NCBI GenBank assembly: GCA_020352575.1
Contig: CP070681.1
Location: forward strand, 1,360,394-1,370,119
Length of the DNA: 9,726 bases
DNA from: Acidimicrobiia bacterium
GTDB taxonomy: Bacteria; Actinomycetota; Acidimicrobiia; Spongiisociales; JAENVV01
Direction of reading: 5' to 3'
Each line of letters starts with the position of its first letter. Positions within the stretch are counted from its first letter, which is position 1. The notes under the pieces were generated by a model. It was not told the DNA's origin and ran no database searches. It saw only the letters and a program-made list of their open reading frames with translations. The translations under genes were made by a program, and so were the position numbers. This document shows positions 1 to 5,935 of the stretch, piece by piece.

Positions 1-1688
1 TGGCTGAGGTTGTAGCGGGCCGACTCGAGCAGTCCGGGGAGGAGCGTCGTCCGCAACAGCGATTCCTCTTCGCGCAACGGGTTCCTGACCCGGATGGCGT
101 CTCGTCGCGGGTCGGCATCGGGCAGGCCCATCCGCGCCAACTCGTCCGCGCCGTGGAAGCTGAAGGTCTGGGCTTCATGGAGGCCCGCGCCGTTCAAGAC
201 CTGCCGGAGCCGGCGCACGCGGTGCTGCTCGTGGGTGAGGCCTCCGCCGGCGCCGTCGGGCAACGAGGCCGGGATGGCGTCGAAGCCCTTGAGCCGGAGC
301 ACCTCCTCTACGAGGTCGACCGGCCGGGTGACGTCGGGGCGGAAGCTCGGCACCCTCACCTTGATCGGGTCCTCACCGTCCACGTCGAAGTGGAGGCGGG
401 TGAGCAGGGAGGCGATCTCGCCTTCTTCGAAATGGTCGCCCAGGGTGCGCGTCACGTCGTGCGAGCTGAGTTCGATCACGGTCACTTCCGTGGGATTCGG
501 GTGTGCATCGACCAGGTCCCCGACGATCGTGCCGCCCGCGTACTCGGCGAGCAGCCGACACATGCGGTGGTTTGCGAGCGGGGGGAGTTCCGGATCGACC
601 CCGCGCTCGAAGCGACCCGATGCCTCCGAGTGGAGGTTGAGGCTGCGGCTCATCTTCATGACGGTGGGAGGATCCCAGGACGCGACCTCGACCAGCACGC
701 GACTCGTGGACTCGCTCACCTCTGACTCCTCGCCACCCATGGTCCCGGCCAGCGAAGAAGCCACCTCGGCGTCAGCGACGACGAGGTGGTCGGGGAGCAA
801 GGTGCGATCGACACCGTCGAGCGTGGTCAGCTGCTCTCCATCGAGCGGTGCGCGCACGACGATGGCCTCGGCTCGGACCCGGTCGAGGTCGAAGACGTGG
901 GTGGGCTGCCCGAGCTCCAGCATCACGTAGTTGGAGACATCGACGACGTTACTGATCGATCGGACCCCGGCCTTGCGGAGTCGGTCCTGCATCCAGAGGG
1001 GAGCAGCACCGATCGTCACGCCGGACACCTCCCGGGCCGTGAAGCGGGGGCAACGCTCGTCCTCGATCGTGACCGTGATCGTCCCCTCGCCGACGCCGCC
1101 GGGATCGGAGACATCGGGCATGCGGACGGGTACGTCGTAGTACGCGCCGAGATCCCGGGCGATACCGAGCATGCTCATCGCGTCGGGCCGGTTGGGAGTG
1201 ATGGTGAGGTCGAAGACCACATCGGGCAGCTCGACGTGGTCGGCGAAGTCCGAACCGACGGTGAGGTCGGGGTCGAGCACCATGATGCCCTCGTGGTCGT
1301 CGCCGAGGCCCAGTTCCCGAGCCGAGCAGATCATCCCATTCGACACGATCCCACGGATCTTGCGTCTGGTGATCTCGAATGCGCCGTGGTCGAGGGTCGC
1401 ACCCGGAACGGCCACCGGCACGATCGCCCCTGCCTCGAAGTTCCAGGCGCCACAGATGATCTCGTCCGGACCGGACCCGGTATCGACGGTGCAGAGGCGG
1501 ATCTTGTCGGCGTCGGGGTGGGGCGCCACCGTTTCGACTCGACCGACGAGGATCCCCTCGAAGGATGGCGTGAGCACCTCGTAGCCCTCGACCTCATGGC
1601 CGAGCGAGGAGAGCACACCAGCGAGTTCCCCTGGATCATCCGTCGGAAGGCCGACGAACTCCTGGAGCCAACGCAGTGAGACCTTCAT
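1..1688 (-). CDS. pheT: Phenylalanine--tRNA ligase beta subunit, partial (C-terminus outside window)
   Basis: Cytoplasmic beta subunit of the alpha2-beta2 PheRS, which charges tRNA-Phe; beta carries the tRNA-binding and editing domains. The first 562 codons are present (full-length proteins are about 800 residues). The start MKVSLRWLQEFV is the family's usual N-terminus. Visible parts: the tRNA-binding OB fold at about residues 45-150, with HPDADKIRLCTVDTG near 57-71 and KIRGIVSNGM near 110-119; the B3/B4 editing region at about 200-400, with SEASGRFERGVDP near 354-366; and the B5 region ending near 446-473 (VPSFRPDVTRPVDLVEEV). The catalytic-like B6/B7 and anticodon-binding C-terminal domains lie off the left edge. 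The ATG is 4 nt after the pheS stop and has no clear Shine-Dalgarno, so translational coupling to pheS is likely. The open reading frame continues to base 1 without a stop. Identification is secure. Confidence 0.97.
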   Translation of the reverse strand, partial: MKVSLRWLQEFVGLPTDDPGELAGVLSSLGHEVEGYEVLTPSFEGILVGRVETVAPHPDADKIRLCTVDTGSGPDEIICGAWNFEAGAIVPVAVPGATLDHGAFEITRRKIRGIVSNGMICSARELGLGDDHEGIMVLDPDLTVGSDFADHVELPDVVFDLTITPNRPDAMSMLGIARDLGAYYDVPVRMPDVSDPGGVGEGTITVTIEDERCPRFTAREVSGVTIGAAPLWMQDRLRKAGVRSISNVVDVSNYVMLELGQPTHVFDLDRVRAEAIVVRAPLDGEQLTTLDGVDRTLLPDHLVVADAEVASSLAGTMGGEESEVSESTSRVLVEVASWDPPTVMKMSRSLNLHSEASGRFERGVDPELPPLANHRMCRLLAEYAGGTIVGDLVDAHPNPTEVTVIELSSHDVTRTLGDHFEEGEIASLLTRLHFDVDGEDPIKVRVPSFRPDVTRPVDLVEEVLRLKGFDAIPASLPDGAGGGLTHEQHRVRRLRQVLNGAGLHEAQTFSFHGADELARMGLPDADPRRDAIRVRNPLREEESLLRTTLLPGLLESARYNLS

Positions 1689-1692
1689 CGCA

Positions 1693-2727
1693 TCACCCGA
1701 ACTGCTCGAGCACGCGGACGTCGTTCTCGAAGAGGTGCTTGATGTGGGTGAGGCCGTGGCGGCTCATCGCGATCCGTTCGATGCCCATGCCGAACGCGAA
1801 CCCGGTGACGGCGGAGGGGTCGTACTCGACCGCGTCGAACACGTTGGGATCCACCATGCCGCAGCCGAGGATCTCGATCCATCCCGGGCCGCCGCAGACA
1901 CGGCACCCCGAGCCGTCGCAGGCGAAGCACGAGACATACATCTCAGCCGACGGCTCGGTGAACGGGAAGAAGTGGGGCAGGAAGCGCGTCTCCGTGTCGG
2001 GGCCGAAGAACTCCTTGGCGAAGTGGCTGAGGGTGCCCTTGAGGTCGCCGAAGGTGATGTCCTCATCGACGGCCAGGCCCTCCATCTGGTGGAAGACGGG
2101 TGAGTGCGTCGGATCCAAGGTGTCGGAGCGGTAGACGCGACCGGGTACGACGACGTAGACCGGGGGCTCGTGCTGCTGCATGTAGCGAGCCTGCATGGGA
2201 GAGGTCTGCGTGCGGAGCAGCATCTCGTCCGACTCGTCTCCGAACTCCACGTAGAGCGTGTCGGATTCCGCGCGGGCCGGGTGATCGGGAGGCGTGTTGA
2301 GGGCATCGAAGTTGTACCAGCCGGTCTCGACCTCGGGCCCTTCCGCGACGCGATATCCAAGCGACACGAAGATGTCGATGATCTCGTCGATCGTCGATGT
2401 GATGAGGTGGGGCGCACCGCCTGCGATGCGGCGCCCAGGAAGCGTGACATCCACTGCGTCCTCGAGGAGGAGGCGGTTCTCCGCCTCCAGTTCGAGGACC
2501 GAGCGCCGGGCGGCGATCAGGCCTGCGAGTTCTGTCGCCACCTTGTTGACGGCCTGGCCGACCACCGGTCGTTCGTCCGGCGGCAGGGCACCGAGGCCCC
2601 GGCGCATCTCGGCGACCACCGAGGATCGGCCGACGAGGTCCGCCTCGACCGCCTTCAGTTCGTCGAGGGAGCCTGCGCCTCCGATCCGGGCAGGCGCCTC
2701 CGCCTGCAGTGTTTCCAATGCGTCCAT
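1693..2727 (-). CDS. pheS: Phenylalanine--tRNA ligase alpha subunit
   Basis: Catalytic alpha subunit of PheRS (class II aminoacyl-tRNA synthetase), 344 residues, the normal family size. It has an N-terminal coiled-coil arm at about residues 20-90. Class II motif 2 (GRVYRSDTLDPTHSPVFHQ) starts at 196 and motif 3 (GFAFGMGIERIAM) is at 309-321. The conserved HFFPFTEPSAEM block is near 252-263. Four cysteines at 267, 270, 275 and 278 (CxxC-x4-CxxC) precede GWIEILGCGM and look like a small metal-binding knuckle. The frame is open further upstream, to 2970, but the added residues are low-complexity antiphase sequence inside the preceding gene. The ATG at 2727 (MDALETLQ) gives the family length. There is no Shine-Dalgarno: the 10 nt before ATG are GCCCCCCTTC, preceded by TACGCT, a possible -10 box. 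The gap to the methyltransferase gene is 46 nt. Confidence 0.97.
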   Translation of the reverse strand: MDALETLQAEAPARIGGAGSLDELKAVEADLVGRSSVVAEMRRGLGALPPDERPVVGQAVNKVATELAGLIAARRSVLELEAENRLLLEDAVDVTLPGRRIAGGAPHLITSTIDEIIDIFVSLGYRVAEGPEVETGWYNFDALNTPPDHPARAESDTLYVEFGDESDEMLLRTQTSPMQARYMQQHEPPVYVVVPGRVYRSDTLDPTHSPVFHQMEGLAVDEDITFGDLKGTLSHFAKEFFGPDTETRFLPHFFPFTEPSAEMYVSCFACDGSGCRVCGGPGWIEILGCGMVDPNVFDAVEYDPSAVTGFAFGMGIERIAMSRHGLTHIKHLFENDVRVLEQFG

Positions 2728-2737
2728 GAAGGGGGGC

Positions 2738-2743
2738 AGCGTA
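2738..2743 (-). promoter_or_regulatory. pheS: -10-like hexamer TACGCT upstream of pheS
   Basis: TACGCT fits the actinobacterial TAnnnT -10 pattern and sits 10 nt before the pheS ATG, so a transcript from it would have a leader of only a few nt. No convincing -35 is visible 16-19 nt upstream. The call rests on the match and on the missing Shine-Dalgarno only; pheS may simply be read through from the methyltransferase gene. Confidence 0.25.
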
Positions 2744-2773
2744 GTCCCGGGCCGACGGGAGACCCGATTGGAT

Positions 2774-3535
2774 TCAGCGCGTCCGGGCCCGCTCGTACAT
2801 GGCGACCGAGCCCGCCACCGCTGCGTTGAGTGATTCGATGCCGGCGGTGGGGATGGTGAGCCGGCGCATCGCCCCGCGGATCGCATCATCGGGGAGGCCG
2901 TGGGCTTCGGAGCCGACGAGCAACGCAACCTGTCCCCCGGCGGGAATGGTCGGTGCCCCATCCCGGGCAACCGTTGCCACCGTCACGAAGCCGCGGGTGT
3001 GGAACTCCGAGAGGTCGAGCCGCCCCCCGGAACGCATCGTCGTGTGGAAGTGGCCTCCCGCGGCAGCTCGAAGGGCCTTCGGTGACCATGGGTCCGCACC
3101 ACCGACCATCCGGATGCCGAATCCGAACGCGGCGGCTGAGCGAATGAGGGCACCGACGTTGCCGGGGTCGGCGACATCGACGAGTACGAGCAGGTCACGC
3201 CGCTCGTGGTCCCCGGGTTCCTCTGGGCGGTGGGCCGCCACCACGACCTCATTCGGCGTGGTGGTCGTACTCATCCGGGCGAGCACCCGATCGGCCACCT
3301 CCACGGCGTCCGGCCAGCGGTCAGGTGCACTCGAGCAGGCAACCTCGATGGTGAGCCCGGCCTGGATCGCCTCGGCGACGAGGGTCGGGCCCTCGATGAG
3401 TACGAGGCCGCTGTCCCGTCTACCCCGTGGGTCGTGCAGGGACGTGAACTCGCCGACGAGTGGGTTCCGCGTGGAGACGATGGGTCCGTCTGGGCGTCGC
3501 ACCGGATCGAAACGAACCACATCCACGACCCGCAT
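2774..3535 (-). CDS. TrmH/SpoU-family RNA 2'-O-methyltransferase
   Basis: SPOUT-fold methyltransferase of the TrmH (SpoU) family, 253 residues from the ATG at 3535. It probably adds a 2'-O-methyl group to rRNA or tRNA using SAM. The three family motifs are present: motif 1 with NVGALIRSAAAFGF starting at about residue 126, motif 2 LLVGSEAHGLP at about 205-215, and motif 3 IPTAGIESLNAAVA at about 228-241, which form the trefoil-knot SAM site. The N-terminal RNPLVGEFTSLHDPRGRRDSG stretch leading to IEGPTLVAEAI is the substrate-binding L30e-like domain typical of TsnR/RlmB-like members. Actinobacteria often carry such a gene (tsnR) between rplT and pheS, as here. Target specificity cannot be read from sequence. 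The start is uncertain. An earlier start at 3559 would lie inside the hairpin at 3546-3574 and is unlikely. A GTG at 3526, 7 nt after a TACGAT box, is a good leaderless alternative. Confidence 0.9.
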   Translation of the reverse strand: MRVVDVVRFDPVRRPDGPIVSTRNPLVGEFTSLHDPRGRRDSGLVLIEGPTLVAEAIQAGLTIEVACSSAPDRWPDAVEVADRVLARMSTTTTPNEVVVAAHRPEEPGDHERRDLLVLVDVADPGNVGALIRSAAAFGFGIRMVGGADPWSPKALRAAAGGHFHTTMRSGGRLDLSEFHTRGFVTVATVARDGAPTIPAGGQVALLVGSEAHGLPDDAIRGAMRRLTIPTAGIESLNAAVAGSVAMYERARTR

Positions 3536-3539
3536 CGTA
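3534..3539 (-). promoter_or_regulatory. -10-like hexamer TACGAT overlapping the methyltransferase start
   Basis: TACGAT lies just after the hairpin at 3546-3574 and overlaps the ATG at 3535. If used as a -10 box, transcription would begin near 3527-3526, exactly at an in-frame GTG (fourth codon of the ATG version), giving a leaderless mRNA. The same hexamer occurs in the proposed infC promoter. No -35 can be assigned because that region is the hairpin itself. Confidence 0.3.
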
Positions 3540-3545
3540 CGCGAA

Positions 3546-3574
3546 ACGGCCCCCGGCACGGTGCCGGGGGCCGT
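3546..3574 (-). terminator. Strong GC hairpin after rplT, probable terminator of infC-rpmI-rplT
   Basis: A perfect 14-bp inverted repeat (ACGGCCCCCGGCAC and its complement, separated by one base, so the real loop is about 5 nt) begins 18 nt after the rplT stop. On the minus strand it is followed by only three T residues (GTTTCGC), so it is either an inefficient intrinsic terminator or a partial one that also acts as a processing or stability element. The repeat is symmetrical, but no plus-strand gene is present to use it. Confidence 0.7.
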
Positions 3575-3592
3575 CTTCGGTGGATTCGTCGG

Positions 3593-3943
3593 CTACGCCT
3601 TGCGGGCGGCCTCCACGACCTGGGCGAAGGCACCGGGGTCGTTCACTGCCATGTCGGCGAGCATCTTGCGGTCGACGGCGATGTCAGCCGCCTTGAGGCC
3701 CGCGATGAGCTGCGAGTACGTCATGTCGTGCTGGCGTGCAGCAGCGTTGATGCGAGTGATCCACAGGCGCCGGAAATCGCCCTTGCGAGCCCTCCGGTGG
3801 TCGTAGGAGTCCTGCATCGCATGCATGACCTGCTCATTGGCGGTCTTGAACCGGCGGCTCTTGGCCCCCTTGTAGCCCTTCGCCCGCTCCATCACCTTCC
3901 GGTGCTTCTTGCGGGCGTGGACGGCGCGCTTGACCCGTGCCAT
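3593..3943 (-). CDS. rplT: 50S ribosomal protein L20
   Basis: Large-subunit ribosomal protein L20, needed early in 50S assembly, where it binds 23S rRNA; 116 residues, the normal size. The start [20 protein letters not shown] is the conserved N-terminal helix, followed by [19 protein letters not shown], the [13 protein letters not shown] block and the C-terminal globular domain ([20 protein letters not shown]). The ATG at 3943 is preferred over a GTG one codon upstream because GGAGG lies 6 nt before it and the family begins MARVK. The ATG overlaps the rpmI stop by one base (TGATG), so the two are translationally coupled. In several bacteria L20 represses its own infC-rpmI-rplT operon by binding the leader, which is relevant to the structured leader upstream of infC here. 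Confidence 0.98.
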   Translation of the reverse strand: MARVKRAVHARKKHRKVMERAKGYKGAKSRRFKTANEQVMHAMQDSYDHRRARKGDFRRLWITRINAAARQHDMTYSQLIAGLKAADIAVDRKMLADMAVNDPGAFAQVVEAARKA

Positions 3944-4140
3944 CACTTGCCTCCGAGCAGTTTGTCGATCCGGGGGGCGTCGGCCTTGGCCACATCCGTG
4001 TCGCCCTTCAGGCGACGGTAGGAGTTCTTCCCCTTGGCGAGCTTGAGGTGCCCGCGTCCAGAGCGCCCGCGCCGGAGCTTGCCGCTCCCCGTGCGGGAGA
4101 ACCGCTTGGCGGTTCCCTTGTGCGTCTTCATCTTGGGCAT
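3943..4140 (-). CDS. rpmI: 50S ribosomal protein L35
   Basis: Small basic 50S protein, 65 residues. [21 protein letters not shown] is the diagnostic L35 start, followed by the [21 protein letters not shown] core. It begins on the base immediately after the infC TAG stop, with AGAGGA (4145-4150) four nt before ATG inside the end of infC, and it ends overlapping rplT by one nt. This is the classic infC-rpmI-rplT operon with tight coupling. Confidence 0.98.
   Translation of the reverse strand: MPKMKTHKGTAKRFSRTGSGKLRRGRSGRGHLKLAKGKNSYRRLKGDTDVAKADAPRIDKLLGGK
3950..3954 (-). promoter_or_regulatory. rplT: Ribosome binding site of rplT (GGAGG)
   Basis: GGAGG ends 6 nt before the ATG at 3943, inside the last codons of rpmI. 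It decides the rplT start in favour of this ATG over the GTG at 3946. Confidence 0.85.
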
Positions 4141-4731
4141 CTATTCCTCTTCCCCGGCCGACTCCACGACGTCGTCCTCGACGACGCCGGCGGCGGCCTG
4201 TTCCTTCTTGCGGCGGGCGATCGCTGCCATGTTCGGCGCAAGCACTGCGTGCATCATGCGCCCCTCCTTGCGGGGGGACTGCTCCACTGAGACGATCTCA
4301 CCGAGGTCGTCGACGAGTTGGTTCACCAACTTCGTCCCGAACTCGGGGCGCTCGTTCTCCCGGCCCCTGAACCGCACGGCGACCTTCACGCGGTCGCCAT
4401 GCATGAGGAACTTCTCCGCCCGACGGCGGACGATCTCGTAGTCGTGCTGGCCGATGGCCGGCTTCATGCGCACTTCCTTGATGACCGTCTTGGTCTGCTT
4501 CTTGCGGGCTTCGCGCTCCTTCACGGACTGCTCGTACTTGTACTTGCCGTAGTCCATGAGTCGGCAGACGGGGGGTCGGGCATTGGGGGCGACCTCGACG
4601 AGGTCGAGGCCGAGCTGCTCCGCGAGCCACATGGCCTCGCGGGTCTCCTTGATTCCGATTTGCTCCCCATCCGGGGCCACCACCCGCACCTCCTTGGCGC
4701 GGATGGCTCCGTTCACTCGCAGGTCTGCGAT
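4141..4731 (-). CDS. infC: Translation initiation factor IF-3, predicted AUC start
   Basis: IF3 binds the 30S subunit, keeps 50S off and checks the initiator tRNA and start codon. From the AUC at 4731 the protein has 196 residues. The N-domain begins [20 protein letters not shown], with the linker block [18 protein letters not shown] at about 51-68. The C-domain includes [11 protein letters not shown] at about 115-125 and [12 protein letters not shown], and the protein ends in an acidic tail. The frame is open upstream (ATG at 4800, open to 4836), but those residues would cross a terminator-like hairpin and have no IF3 counterpart. A perfect GGAGGT lies 6 nt before the ATC codon, and the resulting N-terminus matches known IF3 ends. 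E. coli infC starts at AUU, and such rare starts allow IF3 to repress itself. The product call is certain; the start is inferred. Confidence 0.9.
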   Translation of the reverse strand: MADLRVNGAIRAKEVRVVAPDGEQIGIKETREAMWLAEQLGLDLVEVAPNARPPVCRLMDYGKYKYEQSVKEREARKKQTKTVIKEVRMKPAIGQHDYEIVRRRAEKFLMHGDRVKVAVRFRGRENERPEFGTKLVNQLVDDLGEIVSVEQSPRKEGRMMHAVLAPNMAAIARRKKEQAAAGVVEDDVVESAGEEE

Positions 4732-4737
4732 CGCACC

Positions 4738-4743
4738 ACCTCC
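4738..4743 (-). promoter_or_regulatory. infC: Perfect Shine-Dalgarno GGAGGT positioned for the infC AUC start
   Basis: GGAGGT is followed by a 6-nt spacer (GGTGCG) and then ATC at 4731-4729, which is in frame with IF3. No ATG, GTG or TTG in the IF3 frame lies at a workable distance. The next in-frame GTG is 21 nt from the site and would remove the start of the conserved RVNGAIR block. Confidence 0.75.
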
Positions 4744-4764
4744 ATGGTCGTTCGTGCTGACACC

Positions 4765-4796
4765 AAAAAGAGCAGCGGCCGCGGACCACTGCTCTT
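4765..4796 (-). terminator. Terminator-like hairpin with T-tract in the infC leader (candidate attenuator)
   Basis: On the minus strand AAGAGCAGTGG pairs with CCGCTGCTCTT (11 bp including one T-G wobble) around a 7-nt loop, TCCGCGG, and is followed by TTT (five T in a row counting the stem end). This has the form of a Rho-independent terminator. It lies 145 nt after the GGDEF gene stop and 33 nt before the proposed infC start. It could end the upstream transcript or act as an attenuator of infC-rpmI-rplT. Confidence 0.6.
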
Positions 4797-4892
4797 CCAT
4801 GTCATCCGCCGGTTGGCGGGCACGACCTCGGCGCACTCGGGTGGCCGGGTGGGAAGCGGTCCGCTTCCTCTTTCCCTCGGTTGTCGGGGGGC

Positions 4893-4922
4893 ATCGTACC
4901 GCAGCCGCCGATCCAACCTCAA
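4893..4922 (-). promoter_or_regulatory. Candidate promoter of infC-rpmI-rplT (TTGAGG - 18 nt - TACGAT)
   Basis: TTGAGG (4922-4917) and TACGAT (4898-4893) are separated by 18 nt and match 4 of 6 bases each of the vegetative -35 and -10 boxes. They lie 18 nt after the stop of the GGDEF gene, in the only sizeable gap of the window. Transcription would begin in the GCCCCCCG stretch near 4886. The call is by eye and has no experimental support. Confidence 0.45.
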
Positions 4923-4940
4923 GGGTCCATCCAAGTGCCC

Positions 4941-5894
4941 CTATTCGGACCTGCGGTCGACCCGGTAGGTGGAGCCTTGGATCGTCTTGGCGAACTCCTT
5001 CATCTCCGACGCCAGTTCGCTGGCCTCGAAGTGGGAGGCGAACGGGCGATGCACGTTGCTCGCGATGCCGAGGGACACCGAGACCACCGGGAATGCCTGC
5101 CGACCACCGCGCCGATCAAGCAGCTCGATGTAGCCCCGCAACGCGTCCTCAGGGTCGTAGAAGTCGAGGATGCCGTCGTCGAACGCGGAAACGACCTCGG
5201 AGGCAAACGCATCGACCGTGCTCGGGTCGAGCAGGATCACGAAGTCGTCGCCGCCGATGTGGCCGATGAAGCCGCGGCCCCCGAAGTCCGTCGATGCCAT
5301 CGCCTCGCGCAGGACGTGGGCAGCGAACTTGATCACTTGGTCGCCTCGGAGGAACCCGTAGTGGTCATTGAACGGCTTGAAATGGTCCAGGTCAGCATGC
5401 GCAAGCGCAAGGGGTTGACCGGCGTCGATGCGACGACGCAACTCGGACGTGCACCGGTGGTTGCCCGGCAGCCCGGTGAGCGGGCTGACATCCCGCAGCG
5501 TGCGGGAACGGCGCATGAGCGTCGACACCGCGGCCTCGAGTTCGAGGTCGCCGAACGGGCGGGTGAGGAGGTCGTCGGCACCGGCTTCGAGGGTGCGGAT
5601 CACCATCTCGTTCACCGGCTCCGAGGTCACGAGGAGGACGTCGGCGAACATGGCGCCGACCGAGGTTCGGAGCGTCCGCATGAGTTCAACCGGGTTCACG
5701 CCGCCGAGCTGCTGGTCGAGCACGAGGAGGTCCGGGGGTGCGGTCCTGAGTCGGGTGTCGAGGGCCCCGGGATCTTCGAGGATCTCGGCTTCGTAGCCGC
5801 GCTCTGCGAACCAGTCCCTGAGGTGCAACGCAAAGGACCGGTCGTCATCGGCGATGACAACCGTCGAACGATCAGCAGGAGGGGCTTCCACCAT
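4941..5894 (-). CDS. Response regulator with C-terminal GGDEF domain (predicted diguanylate cyclase)
   Basis: Predicted cytoplasmic receiver-GGDEF protein of 317 residues that would make cyclic di-GMP from two GTP under phosphorylation control. Receiver domain, residues about 10-128: acidic cluster D16-D18, phospho-acceptor D60 (LLVLDQQL), T90 and GADDLLTRPFG, where the usual catalytic lysine of TKP is R112. GGDEF domain, about 135-313: LTGLPG at 139-144, ADLDHFKPFND at 167-177 and the signature GGDDF at 214-218 inside GHIGGDDFVIL. It has the FYDPEDALRGYIELLDR insert found in one GGDEF subgroup. The RxxD inhibitory site normally just before the signature is absent. There are no membrane segments. 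The ATG at 5894 starts the receiver; upstream codons in this frame are shadow sequence inside rsmB. No histidine kinase or c-di-GMP effector is nearby. It follows rsmB by 41 nt, without a Shine-Dalgarno. Confidence 0.92.
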   Translation of the reverse strand: MVEAPPADRSTVVIADDDRSFALHLRDWFAERGYEAEILEDPGALDTRLRTAPPDLLVLDQQLGGVNPVELMRTLRTSVGAMFADVLLVTSEPVNEMVIRTLEAGADDLLTRPFGDLELEAAVSTLMRRSRTLRDVSPLTGLPGNHRCTSELRRRIDAGQPLALAHADLDHFKPFNDHYGFLRGDQVIKFAAHVLREAMASTDFGGRGFIGHIGGDDFVILLDPSTVDAFASEVVSAFDDGILDFYDPEDALRGYIELLDRRGGRQAFPVVSVSLGIASNVHRPFASHFEASELASEMKEFAKTIQGSTYRVDRRSE

Positions 5895-5899
5895 TGTCG

Positions 5900-5905
5900 A
5901 GTGTA
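5900..5905 (-). promoter_or_regulatory. -10-like hexamer TACACT, possible leaderless promoter of the GGDEF gene
   Basis: TACACT ends 5 nt before the ATG at 5894, with CGACA between, so transcription starting at the usual distance would begin at or next to the start codon. No Shine-Dalgarno is present. No good -35 is seen upstream, where the sequence is the 3' end of rsmB. Confidence 0.35.
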
Positions 5906-5935
5906 TCGGCGCGCACACAGCTGCCTTGAGCGCCC

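Larger units (their letters stand above)
4732..4886 (-). promoter_or_regulatory. Structured 5' leader of infC-rpmI-rplT, candidate attenuator
   Basis: If the promoter at 4893-4922 is used, the mRNA has a leader of about 155 nt. It contains a 6- to 8-bp hairpin, GGAAGCGG/CCGCTTCC (4852-4868), a small CCGCC-AACC-GGCGG hairpin just downstream, the terminator-like hairpin at 4765-4796, and the GGAGGT-AUC initiation site. The 5' segment AAGAGGAAGCGG (4872-4861) can pair either with CCGCTTCC next to it or with the terminator 3' arm CCGCTGCTCTT (two 5-bp blocks around a small internal loop). Freed CTTCC can also pair with GGAAG at the start of the terminator 5' arm. Two mutually exclusive folds are therefore possible. 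In Bacillus the infC operon leader is an L20-controlled attenuator; whether L20 binds here is unknown. Confidence 0.45.

Noticed and set aside
94..1679. Long plus-strand open frames (278 and 297 codons) opposite pheT
   Set aside because: They lie wholly opposite conserved pheT sequence, show low-complexity composition and no family resemblance.
1703..1712. Palindrome TGCTCGAGCA at the pheS/pheT junction
   Set aside because: It falls in the last codons of pheS, is short, lacks a T-tract, and pheS and pheT are co-translated; most likely chance.
2799..3806. 335-codon plus-strand open frame
   Set aside because: It is antisense to the methyltransferase gene and rplT; long antiphase frames are expected at this GC content.
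4732..4800. Extended IF3 starting at the in-frame ATG at 4800
   Set aside because: The extra 23 residues are unlike IF3 and would be encoded by a terminator-like hairpin, and the only strong Shine-Dalgarno lies downstream of this ATG. It cannot be fully excluded without N-terminal data.
4713..4805. Possible 30-codon leader peptide starting at the ATG at 4805, overlapping the hairpin and the infC start
   Set aside because: There is no Shine-Dalgarno and no run of a regulatory amino acid. It is kept only as a possibility for tests of the leader, since its stop falls just inside infC.
4852..4868. GGAAGCGG/CCGCTTCC inverted repeat as a terminator for the GGDEF gene
   Set aside because: No T-tract follows on the minus strand. 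It fits better as part of the infC leader fold.
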